Assembly: GCA_023444095.1 (NCBI GenBank)
Contig: JAEZRP010000030.1
Span: 1-64,000 of the forward strand
DNA from: Bacillota bacterium
GTDB lineage: Bacteria > Bacillota > Clostridia > Christensenellales > Aristaeellaceae
DNA: 64,000 nucleotides
Direction of reading: 5' to 3'
Shown: positions 24,365 through 32,855 of the stretch, piece after piece
Layout of the letters: every line of letters starts with the position of its first letter
Position numbering within the stretch: position 1 is the first letter of the stretch
The notes under the pieces: generated by a model
The model's database searches: none
What the model was told of the DNA's origin: nothing
Seen by the model: the letters and a program-made list of their open reading frames with translations, nothing else
Program-made: the position numbers and the translations under genes

Positions 24365-24389
24365 GGAGAGAGGATTTACGTTATATTCG

Positions 24390-24418
24390 TTGAAACAGGA
24401 TGCGGCGCGTGATATACT
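24390..24418 (+). promoter_or_regulatory. Promoter of the decarboxylase beta-subunit gene
   Basis: TTGAAA (24390-24395), a 17-bp spacer and TATACT (24413-24418), 38 bp before the start codon. Confidence 0.7.
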
Positions 24419-24455
24419 CATCGCAATTTGTATCAGTACGGAGGGTTCGAGGGAA

Positions 24456-25583
24456 ATGAACGACTTGCTCCAGGGCTTCCAGGCGACGACTTGGCAGATG
24501 CTGGTCATGTGGTTGATCGGCGGCGTGCTGATCTATCTCGCGATCAAGAAGGACATGGAACCGACGCTGCTCCTTCCGATGGGTTTCGGCGCGATCCTCA
24601 TGAACCTGCCGATGCCCCCGACCGCGAGCGGCGACTACGCGGGCGTTGCGTCGGTCATCAAGACGCTGTTCGACGCGGGCATCGACAACGAGCTTTTCCC
24701 GCTCCTCCTGTTCGTGGGCATCGGCGCGATGATCGACTTCGGGCCGCTTTTGTCAAACCCGCGCCTGCTGTTGTTCGGCGCGGCGGCGCAGTTTGGCATC
24801 TTCTTTACCATGTTCCTCGCGGCGACGTTCTTTGGCGACTTTTTTTCCATCAAGGACGCAGGCGCGATCGGTATCATCGGCGCGGCGGACGGCCCGACCT
24901 CGATCCTCGTCGCGAACGCGTTCAAGACGGAGTACCTCGGCGCGATCACCGTCGCCGCCTACTCCTACATGGCGCTCGTGCCCATCGTGCAGCCGCCGTT
25001 CATCCGGATGGTCACGACGAAGAAGGAGCGGCTCATCCGCATGCCGTACCACCCCAAGCAGGTGACCAGGACCACGCGCGTCCTCTTCCCGATCATCGTG
25101 ACGATCATCGCGGGCCTGATCGCGCCGGAATCCGCGGCGCTGGTGGGCTTTCTGATGTTCGGAAACCTCGTTCGCGAGTGCACGGTCCTGAACGGCCTTT
25201 CCGACACCGCGCAGAACGTGCTCGCGAAGCTCATCTCGTTGTTCCTCGGGCTTACGATCGCATTCAAGATGCAGGCGGACGCGTTTTTGAACTTCAAGAC
25301 GATCATGATCATGTGCCTCGGGCTTGTGGCGTTCATCTTCGACACCATCGGCGGCGTGCTGTTCGCGAAGTTTTTGAACCTCTTCCTCAAGCAGAAGATC
25401 AACCCCATGATCGGCGCCGCGGGCATCTCGGCGTTCCCGATGTCCTCCCGCGTGGTTCATAAGATGGGCCTCAAGGAGGACCCGGAAAACTTCCTGCTCA
25501 TGCACGCGGCGGGCGCGAACGTCGCGGGCCAGATCGCCTCGGTCATCGCGGGCGGCATGATCCTTGCGCTCATCGCGCACTAA
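24456..25583 (+). CDS. Sodium-ion-translocating decarboxylase, beta subunit
   Basis: This 375-residue integral membrane protein of about ten helices has hallmark segments GAIGIIGAADGPTSI (the conserved Asp loop for Na+ transport), MALVPIVQPP and the C-terminal GAAGISAFPMSSRVV. It is the ion pump of oxaloacetate, methylmalonyl-CoA or glutaconyl-CoA decarboxylases. The start at 24456 (GGAGGG 11 bases upstream) is preferred over a longer frame that crosses the promoter. The carboxyltransferase alpha subunit and biotin carrier are not in the window, so the substrate is open. Confidence 0.95.
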   Translation: MNDLLQGFQATTWQMLVMWLIGGVLIYLAIKKDMEPTLLLPMGFGAILMNLPMPPTASGDYAGVASVIKTLFDAGIDNELFPLLLFVGIGAMIDFGPLLSNPRLLLFGAAAQFGIFFTMFLAATFFGDFFSIKDAGAIGIIGAADGPTSILVANAFKTEYLGAITVAAYSYMALVPIVQPPFIRMVTTKKERLIRMPYHPKQVTRTTRVLFPIIVTIIAGLIAPESAALVGFLMFGNLVRECTVLNGLSDTAQNVLAKLISLFLGLTIAFKMQADAFLNFKTIMIMCLGLVAFIFDTIGGVLFAKFLNLFLKQKINPMIGAAGISAFPMSSRVVHKMGLKEDPENFLLMHAAGANVAGQIASVIAGGMILALIAH

Positions 25584-25595
25584 GGAGGGCTTGAA

Positions 25596-25727
25596 ATGAA
25601 TTTCTTCAACGTCGATAACTTTTTGGAGACGCTTCGCATCACGGGCTGGGGAATGCTGGGCATCTTCGCCGTGATGGTCATCATCTACGTGGTGATCCTC
25701 CTTCTCGGCAGGATGACGAAGGACTGA
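25596..25727 (+). CDS. 43-residue single-helix protein, OadG-like gamma subunit
   Basis: AAGGAGG is followed by an ATG at 25596 and an open frame to TGA at 25727. The protein has an amphipathic start (MNFFNVDNFLETLRITGWG), one membrane helix (about 18-37) and a short basic tail GRMTKD. It lies 12 bp behind the beta subunit gene. OadG-type gamma subunits are small one-helix proteins that hold the decarboxylase complex together. This one is shorter than most and lacks the usual C-terminal zinc tail. The ribosome site and position make it convincing despite its size. Confidence 0.85.
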   Translation: MNFFNVDNFLETLRITGWGMLGIFAVMVIIYVVILLLGRMTKD

Positions 25728-25784
25728 GCGGCGGGTCGATCCCGCCCGTGCGCGGCGATTCGAAAAAAACGGCGCGCAAGATGA

Positions 25785-25813
25785 TTGACATTCTCCTCAA
25801 AACCGCTTACCAT
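25785..25813 (+). promoter_or_regulatory. Promoter of the epimerase-isomerase gene pair
   Basis: TTGACA (25785-25790), a 17-bp spacer and TACCAT (25808-25813), 28 bp before the ATG at 25841. Confidence 0.65.
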
Positions 25814-25840
25814 ACGTTCAGGAATGGAGGCGGTTTTTCT

Positions 25841-26812
25841 ATGTTCAATCCATACATCGGCCGCGACGCCCAGCTTTTTGGCGTGGAGGAGCACCGGCTC
25901 GTCGGCGGGCGCGGCGACGGCATGCGGCTTTTCGAGGTCACGACGGGCGGCGGGCTCTCGATGACGCTCGCGGCGGACCGTTGCCTCGACGTATACAGGC
26001 TCTCTTTCCGGGGCGTGAACCTCGGCTACTTTTCCGCTTCGGGCTACGTCGCTCCCTCGTACTTCGACAGGAACGGAAACGGCTTTCTCGACTCGTTTAC
26101 GGGCGGCTTCCTCACTACCTGCGGACTTACGCACATGGGTGCGGCGTCCATGGACGGGGAGGAGGCGCTGGGGCTCCACGGCCCCATCGGCGGGATGCCC
26201 GCCGAAGGCGTCGCGGCGTATGTTGAAAACGATGAGATCGTCGTGCGCGGGACGGTCTTCGAGGCGCGGCAATTCTCGGACAAGCTCCGGCTCGACCGCA
26301 AGATCGTTGCGCCCATCGGAAAGAGTGAATTCACCATCACCGACACCGTGACGAACTTCGGCGACCGCGAATCCCCGCTGATGGTTCTCTACCACATGAA
26401 TTTCGGCTATCCCCTTCTCGACGAGCACGCACGGATCTGTATCAGTTCTACGCAGGTCGTGCCGCGAAACGCCCGCGCGGCGGAGGACCTCGCCACATGG
26501 AACCGCGCGCTTCCTCCCACGCCGGGCTTCGAGGAGCAGTGCTACTTCCACTTCTTCGAAGGCGAGGCCCGCGCGCGCGTCGAAAACCCGAAGCAGGGGA
26601 TCGCGGCGGAGCTCTCCTTCGATCCTGGCGTCCTCACGCAGCTGACCCAGTGGAAGATGATGGGCGTGCGCGACTACGTGATGGGCCTCGAGCCCGGCAC
26701 CAACGACCCAGACGGCCGCGCGACTGCGCGGAAGAACGGCACGCTTCGGACGCTCGCACCCGGCGCGTCCGTTACGATGGCCGTGCGCGTGAAGGCGGAG
26801 GAGATCAAATGA
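25841..26812 (+). CDS. DUF4432 / aldose 1-epimerase-like protein
   Basis: This 323-residue beta-sandwich protein resembles galactose mutarotase. Characteristic parts are LFEVTTGGGLSMTLAADRCLD, GGFLTTCGLTHMG, GLHGPIGGMPA and YHMNFGYPLLDE, which supplies candidate catalytic His and Glu. The start at 25841 has GGAGG upstream. It overlaps the next gene as ATGA. The family acts on sugars or sugar acids in the cytoplasm; specificity is unknown. Confidence 0.88.
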   Translation: MFNPYIGRDAQLFGVEEHRLVGGRGDGMRLFEVTTGGGLSMTLAADRCLDVYRLSFRGVNLGYFSASGYVAPSYFDRNGNGFLDSFTGGFLTTCGLTHMGAASMDGEEALGLHGPIGGMPAEGVAAYVENDEIVVRGTVFEARQFSDKLRLDRKIVAPIGKSEFTITDTVTNFGDRESPLMVLYHMNFGYPLLDEHARICISSTQVVPRNARAAEDLATWNRALPPTPGFEEQCYFHFFEGEARARVENPKQGIAAELSFDPGVLTQLTQWKMMGVRDYVMGLEPGTNDPDGRATARKNGTLRTLAPGASVTMAVRVKAEEIK

Positions 26813-27675
26813 AAATCGGCGTTTGTACCACGGATTTCAGGCCCCGTGCCATGGACGCGTTGTTCGGAACCATTTCGGGTATGGATTTTGACTGCGTTCA
26901 GTTCGCGTTTGCCTCGGTTTCGGAATCGAACTTCGTCGAATCCGAATCCATCGAGATTCCCGCAGCGATCCCGGCGGGCCTCCCGAAGGCGGTCGCTCAT
27001 TGCGCGGCCGCCCACGGGCTCGAAATCGTCGCCCTCAATGGCACTTACAACATGGCGCACCCGGACAAGGCGATCCGGGACGAGGGCGCGCGGCGATTCC
27101 TCCGGCTCATCGACGCGGCGGCGGAGATGGGCGCGAGCTACATCACGCTCTGCACCGGTTCGCGCAGCACGGAGTCCCTCTGGAAGCGCCATCCGGACAA
27201 CGAATCCGAGGACGCTTGGCGCGACATGACGGAGGGCATGCAGAAAATACTGCCGCACGCCGAAAGAATGGGCGTGACCCTCCTCATCGAGACGGAGGCA
27301 TCCAATACTGTCAGGACTCCGGCACGCGCGAGGCGGCTCATGGATGAGGTGGCCTCGAAGCACCTCAAGGTCGTGCTCGACCCTGCAAATCTGTTTCTGC
27401 CGGGCATGGCGAAGCCCGAAAACGTGAAGGCCGTTCTCGACGACGCATTCGATCGGTTTGGAACGGACGTGCTCCTCGCGCACGGCAAGGACATCCGCGC
27501 GGGCGGCGACATCGACTTCTGCGCGACGGGTCTCGGCATCGTGGACTTCCCCTACATGCTCGAACGGCTCGCGCAGGCCGGTTTCACGGGCGACATGGTC
27601 CTGCATGGCATCTACGATGAAGCGGACATGCCGCGCGCGCTCGCATTCATGCGCACGGTCGCGAATCAACCGTAG
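26809..27675 (+). CDS. Sugar phosphate isomerase/epimerase (xylose-isomerase-like TIM barrel)
   Basis: This 288-residue barrel of the AP-endonuclease-2 family has metal-binding residues in ITLCTGSR, LLIETEASN, VVLDPANLF, LLAHGKDI and the terminal VLHGIYDEAD. The ATG at 26809 overlaps the DUF4432 stop, so the two are coupled. Such pairs process uncommon sugars or inositols. The next gene cluster is an Opp-type importer, which would supply the substrate if it carries oligosaccharides. Confidence 0.88.
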   Translation: MKIGVCTTDFRPRAMDALFGTISGMDFDCVQFAFASVSESNFVESESIEIPAAIPAGLPKAVAHCAAAHGLEIVALNGTYNMAHPDKAIRDEGARRFLRLIDAAAEMGASYITLCTGSRSTESLWKRHPDNESEDAWRDMTEGMQKILPHAERMGVTLLIETEASNTVRTPARARRLMDEVASKHLKVVLDPANLFLPGMAKPENVKAVLDDAFDRFGTDVLLAHGKDIRAGGDIDFCATGLGIVDFPYMLERLAQAGFTGDMVLHGIYDEADMPRALAFMRTVANQP

Positions 27676-28040
27676 ACGAGTGGTGCGGGTGCTCCTTGAA
27701 ACGCAGGATTTCCTGCAGCGACGCCTGCGGACTGAGCGCGAAGGGCCGCGGCCCCTTCGCATGTCCCAGAGAGGGGAATGGATCGCCGGCAGCCTGAAAT
27801 TACCTGTCCTTTTCCTGGACGTGTTGGAAAAATGAGACGATCTTTCAACCGTTTTAGTGACATATTTACATATAAAAAGACAATATTTGGCGCGATTCGT
27901 GGGAAAACAGAATTCCCATGGATCGCGCTTTTTATGGATCATGCACATAAAATCATGCGCCATTTAAAACGTTTTTTATAGAATTTTGCGACCGCGTTGA
28001 CGATAGTTGCATTTTCTGAACGCAAATTGTTAAATCGCAG
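27676..28040. other. 365-bp non-coding stretch before the importer locus
   Basis: It holds a GC hairpin at 27738-27760 (GCGAAGGG/CCCTTCGC) behind the isomerase gene. An AT-rich stretch with a second strong terminator follows at 27890-27933. I see no coding region. The AT-rich part between the two hairpins could encode a small RNA, but no clear promoter is visible. Confidence 0.5.
27890..27933 (+). terminator. Rho-independent terminator
   Basis: GCGCGAT (27890-27896) pairs with ATCGCGC (27922-27928), with GGGAA/TTCCC inside, followed by TTTTT. It isolates the importer locus from transcription entering from the left. Confidence 0.8.
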
Positions 28041-28070
28041 TTGACAGAGATTGAATGATCGTATTATAAT
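28041..28070 (+). promoter_or_regulatory. Promoter of the atypical importer locus
   Basis: TTGACA (28041-28046), an 18-bp spacer and TATAAT (28065-28070), with about 75 nt of leader before the ATG at 28153. Confidence 0.75.
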
Positions 28071-28152
28071 ACAGGAAGAATCGCGCAAGCGGGCATCGAT
28101 GCCGCAGGCGCGTGAATGGGCAACGCCCAAAATCAATGGGAGGGAAAACACA

Positions 28153-29970
28153 ATGAAGAAACTGTTGGTGCTCCTCGTGGTGTTGGCACTGGCGATTCCC
28201 GCGTCGGCCTTCGCCGTGGAAATCAACATCCCCCGCAACGAAACGCTGACCTTCGCCGGCAACCAGTGGGGATCCGTGACCAGCTACAATGTCTACAACA
28301 CCGCAGGCATCGGCTGGCCGAACAACGGCAACCGTATGGTCATGTATGAGGCCCTTTACATGTACAACGTCCTCACCAACGAGAACGAGCCGCTCCTTGC
28401 GGACGGCGCGATCACCTGGGAAGACGAGTACAATGCGGTCGTCAAGATCAAGCAGGCCGCCCATTGGAACGACGGCACGCCCCTGACCGCGGACGACGTC
28501 GTCTGGACGTTCGAATCCGCCAAGACCATCACCACCACCTGGTCCGACTTCTGGACCTGGGTCGAGAAGATCGAAAAGGTTGACGATTACACCGTCCGCT
28601 TCACGATCGTTCAGGAGCCCTATAACCTGTACAAGCTGCCCCAGTTCCTCGGCTCCACCTCCATCGTGCCCAAGCACGTGTGGGAGCCCATCTTCACGGC
28701 GCTCAACAACGATGCGTCCGCCATCTATGCGCTGTTCACCGACAAGATCGATCAGACCTTCGTCGGCACGACGGACGCGGGCGAGTACTACCTCGTTTCC
28801 TCCGGCGCCTACAAGGTTTACTATTATGACGATACCCGCATCGTCTGCATCCGCGACGACAGCTACTGGGGCCAGGACGCCTCCATGTTCGGCAAGCTCG
28901 CCGCGCCCAAGTACCTGCAGCATGCCATCTACTCCGACAACGCGGCCGGCAACCTCGCGTTCGGCAACGGCGAAGTGGATGTCAGCCAGCAGTTCATGCC
29001 CTCCGTGTGGGAGCTCATGGCCTCCATGCAGGATGCGGACGGCAACACGCTCGTTCACACCTACTTCGACGATTTCCCCTATCATCTCGGCTACTCCATC
29101 CCGTCCCTCATCTTCAACATGAGCGAGCCGGGTCTCTCCGACTTCGCGGTTCGCAAGGCCATCGCGCTCTGCCTTGACTTCGAAGCCATCGGCACCAACG
29201 CCATGTCCGGCTACACCCAGCCGATCGTGCCCTCCCTGTTCAATACCTACATCTATGGCCAGTACCTGGACGAGACCAACGAAGAGTACATGGCTCTCCG
29301 CTGGGATACCACGGATCTTGACGGCAACATCGCGGCCGCCAACGCGCTGCTCGACGAGGCCGGCTATCTCGACGTCGATGGCGACAAGATGCGCGAGATG
29401 CCCGACGGCTCCAAGATCGAATGGCAGGCCGAGTGTCCGGACGGCTGGTCCGACTGGAACATGTCGCTTGAGATTCTCTGCGAGTCCGCAAAGGCCATCG
29501 GCCTCAACATCGTGACTTACTTCCCCGAGTCCTCCGTGTGGACCAACGACCGCGACATGGGCACCTTCGACATCCTCATGACCTCCCCGCAGCCCGGCGG
29601 TTCTGTTGCGAACCCCTGGAACTGGGCGTATAACATCCTCTACACCAAGAATCCCGCCGGCGAGTATACCCCGAGCAACTATGGCCGGTACTCCAACGCG
29701 GATCTCGACGCCCTGATCGACGAAGCCGCAGCCGTATCCGATCTCGAGACCCTCAAGGAAATCTACACCGAGATCGACACCATCTACCTCCAGAACCTGC
29801 CCACCGTCCCGCTGATGTACCGTCCGCAGAACTTCCATACCACCTATTCGAAGTACTGGACCGGATTCGCCAGCGCGGATGACGGCACATTCACGCCCCC
29901 GATGAACCTGTACGACTACGCGGGATACAAGGAGCTGTACATGATCGAGCCCACCGGTGTGACCGAATAA
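28153..29970 (+). CDS. Substrate-binding protein of the atypical Opp-family importer
   Basis: This 605-residue secreted protein has a signal peptide ending at ASAFA near residue 22 and no lipobox cysteine. Family-5 features are HWNDGTPLTADDVVWTF, STSIVPKHVWEP, the lobe motif DVDGDKMREMPDG and PTVPLMYRP. It is rich in Tyr and Trp, as in the oligosaccharide-binding members known from Thermotoga. The start at 28153 has GGGAGGG upstream. The downstream permeases and ATPases share its orientation, separated by a terminator at 29984-30009 that would leave the binding protein more abundant. Confidence 0.92.
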   Translation: MKKLLVLLVVLALAIPASAFAVEINIPRNETLTFAGNQWGSVTSYNVYNTAGIGWPNNGNRMVMYEALYMYNVLTNENEPLLADGAITWEDEYNAVVKIKQAAHWNDGTPLTADDVVWTFESAKTITTTWSDFWTWVEKIEKVDDYTVRFTIVQEPYNLYKLPQFLGSTSIVPKHVWEPIFTALNNDASAIYALFTDKIDQTFVGTTDAGEYYLVSSGAYKVYYYDDTRIVCIRDDSYWGQDASMFGKLAAPKYLQHAIYSDNAAGNLAFGNGEVDVSQQFMPSVWELMASMQDADGNTLVHTYFDDFPYHLGYSIPSLIFNMSEPGLSDFAVRKAIALCLDFEAIGTNAMSGYTQPIVPSLFNTYIYGQYLDETNEEYMALRWDTTDLDGNIAAANALLDEAGYLDVDGDKMREMPDGSKIEWQAECPDGWSDWNMSLEILCESAKAIGLNIVTYFPESSVWTNDRDMGTFDILMTSPQPGGSVANPWNWAYNILYTKNPAGEYTPSNYGRYSNADLDALIDEAAAVSDLETLKEIYTEIDTIYLQNLPTVPLMYRPQNFHTTYSKYWTGFASADDGTFTPPMNLYDYAGYKELYMIEPTGVTE

Positions 29971-29983
29971 ACAGATGAAACCG

Positions 29984-30009
29984 TCGCCGGGGGCCTCGGC
30001 TCCCGGCGA
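29984..30009 (+). terminator. Hairpin between the binding protein and the permeases
   Basis: TCGCCGGG (29984-29991) pairs with CCCGGCGA (30002-30009), followed by TTTGGTT. It probably gives partial termination. Confidence 0.7.
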
Positions 30010-30331
30010 TTTGGTTCTCGTGGACGCGCCGCGCGGACAACGGTGCGCCGAGGGAAGACCTCCCGGCATCGTCAACCCGGTCAGAAATGGCGCGATCCCG
30101 ATGGCGCCACGCGCGCCTGCGATTGCCCTGTCAGTCGTCCAACGGAACATTGACATGCGGCGCGGCGACGCATGGACGGCGGCGGTTATTGAGTGGCACA
30201 GATGAACCCCGGCCACCCGATTTCACCGCCATATGGAAGGGACGCGCGGCGCGCGGCAAAGAAACAGCCGCGGGGCGTTGGCAGCGTAGGCCCGGCCTCG
30301 CCGCATGACAAATTTGGGGGTGGATGCACGC
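30010..30331. other. 320-bp GC-rich spacer within the importer locus
   Basis: I find no open frame with a ribosome site and no clear promoter. TTGACA at 30151 lacks a matching -10. Confidence 0.4.
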
Positions 30332-31372
30332 ATGAAAGGCTATGCCAAATATATATTGAGGAAGTTCGGATGGTATTTGTTTACATTTGCCATCGCGCTG
30401 CTTCTCAATTTCTTTCTCCCGCGGCTCATACCCGGAAATCCCGTTTCGCTGATTCTCAGCGACATGGCGGCGGGTATGACCGACACCGACAAGTACCTAA
30501 AAATATACAACGAGTTCATGGAGGACTTTGGCCTCAATCTACCCCTGTGGCGGCAATTTCTGCGCTATGTCGTGAACATGCTCCACGGCGACCTCGGGCG
30601 CTCCTTCACGCTCTATCCGCGCACTGTGACTTCCCTGCTCGCCGACCGACTGCCCTACACCCTCGCGATCCAGCTCCCGTCGATCATCGTCGGCTGGATC
30701 CTCGGCAACCTGCTTGGCGCGGTCGCGGCCTACAAGCGCGGCGTGTTCGACAAGGTTCTCTTCCCGCTCTCGCTCCTGGTTTCTTCGATTCCTTCCTTTA
30801 TTCTGTCGTTCGTTCTTCTGTTCCTCCTCGGCATGCAGCTCCACTTTTTTCCGCTGAGCAATGCCTATGCCGCTGACATACTGCCCTCGTACGTCAAGCT
30901 GTTCGGCTTTTTGACGCTTCCTTCGTGGCGGTTTTTCTCGTCCCTGGCTTATCACTGGACGCTTCCGTTCCTCTCGACCGTCATCGTTATGATCGGCGGC
31001 CAGGCGATCGGCATGCGCTCGATGTCTCTTTATGAACTCAACGCAGACTACGTGCTCTACGCAAAGCTCTTGGGCATCCGGGACAAAAAGATTACCCGCT
31101 ATGTGTTCCGAAACGCCGTGCTTCCGCAGGTTACCGGTCTCGCGCTCTCCATCGGCTCGTCGGTTGGCGGAGCGCTCATCGTTGAAATTGTATTCTCTTA
31201 TCCGGGCGTGGGTTCCCTTCTGTACTCCTCGATCAGAAACGTCGATTATACGTTGCTCTCGGGCTGCACGCTCATGATTTCCGCGTGCGTGCTGATCGCA
31301 AACTTCCTTGTGGAGTTGGTATACGGCGTCCTTGACCCGCGCGTGCGCAGCGCCCAGACGGAGGAGGGTTGA
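30332..31372 (+). CDS. ABC importer permease, OppB/DppB type
   Basis: This 346-residue protein has six membrane helices. The first is at about 12-35, and a long extracytoplasmic loop follows with DFGLNLPLWRQFLRYV and GDLGRSF. The EAA coupling loop is ELNADYVLYAKLLGIRDKKITRYV-like, cited by YAKLLGIRDKK. The C-terminus has GVLDPRVR. I chose the ATG at 30332 (GGGGGTGGA upstream) over one at 30305 with no ribosome site. The length is slightly above the usual 310-330. Confidence 0.93.
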   Translation: MKGYAKYILRKFGWYLFTFAIALLLNFFLPRLIPGNPVSLILSDMAAGMTDTDKYLKIYNEFMEDFGLNLPLWRQFLRYVVNMLHGDLGRSFTLYPRTVTSLLADRLPYTLAIQLPSIIVGWILGNLLGAVAAYKRGVFDKVLFPLSLLVSSIPSFILSFVLLFLLGMQLHFFPLSNAYAADILPSYVKLFGFLTLPSWRFFSSLAYHWTLPFLSTVIVMIGGQAIGMRSMSLYELNADYVLYAKLLGIRDKKITRYVFRNAVLPQVTGLALSIGSSVGGALIVEIVFSYPGVGSLLYSSIRNVDYTLLSGCTLMISACVLIANFLVELVYGVLDPRVRSAQTEEG

Positions 31373-31375
31373 TCC

Positions 31376-32851
31376 ATGCAAACATTAAAGACGATGTTCC
31401 GTTCACCCCGGTTCGTGGTGGGGTTCGTCATGGTGATGACGATCCTCAGCTATGCCATATTCGTTCCCTTCCTATTCCCCGGCGACCCCAAGGCGAGCCG
31501 TGCGGCGAGTCCCTACTATGACGAAGTCGTCGACCTCCATGAGGCGCTCGTCGCAGAGGACGCGCAGACCGTTCAGGCGGAGATCGCAAAGCTTCGCGAG
31601 ATGGCGGCCGAGAACACGAACGCGATCCTCGTCGACGCCGTCAACAACCTCAACTCCTCCCTCGACGCGGTGGAGGCCGAGCTCGCGAAAAACCCGCTCG
31701 AAGGCGCGATTTCATCGCTCGAGCAGGTGAAGTCAAACCGCAAATTCCCCCTCGTCAACGCAGAGCGCGAAGCGATGAAGGCCCTGCTCGAGGCGGGTGA
31801 CGTCGAGGGCGCGAAGTCGGAGGGCGCGAACCTCGTCGCGCACTGCGAAGAGGCGGACATATGCGCGGCGGCGCTCAATGAGGCCGCGGCGGCGTCCGAC
31901 TTCGCGGCGGCGCAGGCGGCACTCGACGCGTTTTCCACCCAGACCGAGACAGAGGTCGCAGATATCAAGGCGGCTATCGCGGCGCAGGACATCGACGCTC
32001 TGACCGCGGCTGCCGAGGCGTTTACCACCCAGCACGCGAAGCTCCACGAGTACGTGCGGGAGGCGCTCGTGCGCATGGACAATTCCATGTACGAGTCGGC
32101 GGCGACCCTTCTCATGTCCTCGATCCAAAAGACGTACCTTATTCCGAAGAACACCGCGCCCAATTCCCAATTCTGGCTCGGAACCGACAACTTCTCGCGC
32201 GACCTTTTCCTCGAGATGGCCTACGGTGCGCGCACGTCGCTGCTCGTCGGTCTGGTCGCGGGCGTCCTCGCGACGTTCATCGGGATCACCCTCGGCCTCA
32301 CGGCGGGCTTCGTGGGCGGAATGGTCGATAATGTCATCACGGTGCTGACGAACACATTCATCGTCATTCCGGGCATCATCATCCTGATCCTGATTTCCAT
32401 CGCCATCGGCCAGTTTCGGGAAATGTGGATCACGGGTATCGTCATCGGCTGCATCGCATGGCCGTGGACGGCGCGCGCGGTGCGCGCGCAGACGACGTCG
32501 CTTCGCTACCGCGACCACGTCAACATGGCGAAGATCACCGGTTATTCCACCGCGCACATCATCTTTACGGAGATCATGCCCTACATCATGAGCTACATCG
32601 TGATGGCGTTCATCCTCCAGGTCGCGGGTGGCATCATGCAGGAGGCGACGCTCGCCATCCTGGGTTTGGGCGACCCGACCGGCATCTCGCTTGGCAGGCT
32701 GATGAACTGGGCGATGGAGTACGAGGCGATCAACTACAACCGCTGGTGGCTGTTCATCCCGGTTGCCTGTGCGATCGCCATGATCACCTACGGATTGTAC
32801 CTGATGAACTCCGGCATGGATCAGGTATTCAATCCCAAGATAAGGAGCTGA
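31376..32851 (+). CDS. ABC importer permease, OppC/DppC type, with large extracytoplasmic insertion
   Basis: This 491-residue protein is about 200 residues longer than ordinary OppC. The first helix (about 12-33) is followed by an insertion (about 45-255) that is strongly helical and alanine/glutamate-rich, with stretches such as AALNEAAAASDFAAAQAALD. The normal family core then resumes at WLGTDNFSRDLF (267-278): five helices, the EAA loop AKITGYSTAHIIF and the GLGDPTGISLG motif. The gene starts four bases after the OppB-type stop, with GGAGGG. The core should be a functional channel half. The insertion would face outward, where the binding protein docks. Confidence 0.93.
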   Translation: MQTLKTMFRSPRFVVGFVMVMTILSYAIFVPFLFPGDPKASRAASPYYDEVVDLHEALVAEDAQTVQAEIAKLREMAAENTNAILVDAVNNLNSSLDAVEAELAKNPLEGAISSLEQVKSNRKFPLVNAEREAMKALLEAGDVEGAKSEGANLVAHCEEADICAAALNEAAAASDFAAAQAALDAFSTQTETEVADIKAAIAAQDIDALTAAAEAFTTQHAKLHEYVREALVRMDNSMYESAATLLMSSIQKTYLIPKNTAPNSQFWLGTDNFSRDLFLEMAYGARTSLLVGLVAGVLATFIGITLGLTAGFVGGMVDNVITVLTNTFIVIPGIIILILISIAIGQFREMWITGIVIGCIAWPWTARAVRAQTTSLRYRDHVNMAKITGYSTAHIIFTEIMPYIMSYIVMAFILQVAGGIMQEATLAILGLGDPTGISLGRLMNWAMEYEAINYNRWWLFIPVACAIAMITYGLYLMNSGMDQVFNPKIRS

Positions 32852-32855
32852 TACC

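Noticed and set aside
28051..28152. Upstream extension of the importer binding protein from 28051
   Set aside because: That start lies within the promoter (TATAAT at 28065-28070) and gives a non-signal-like N-terminus. The ATG at 28153 has GGGAGGG and a clean signal peptide.
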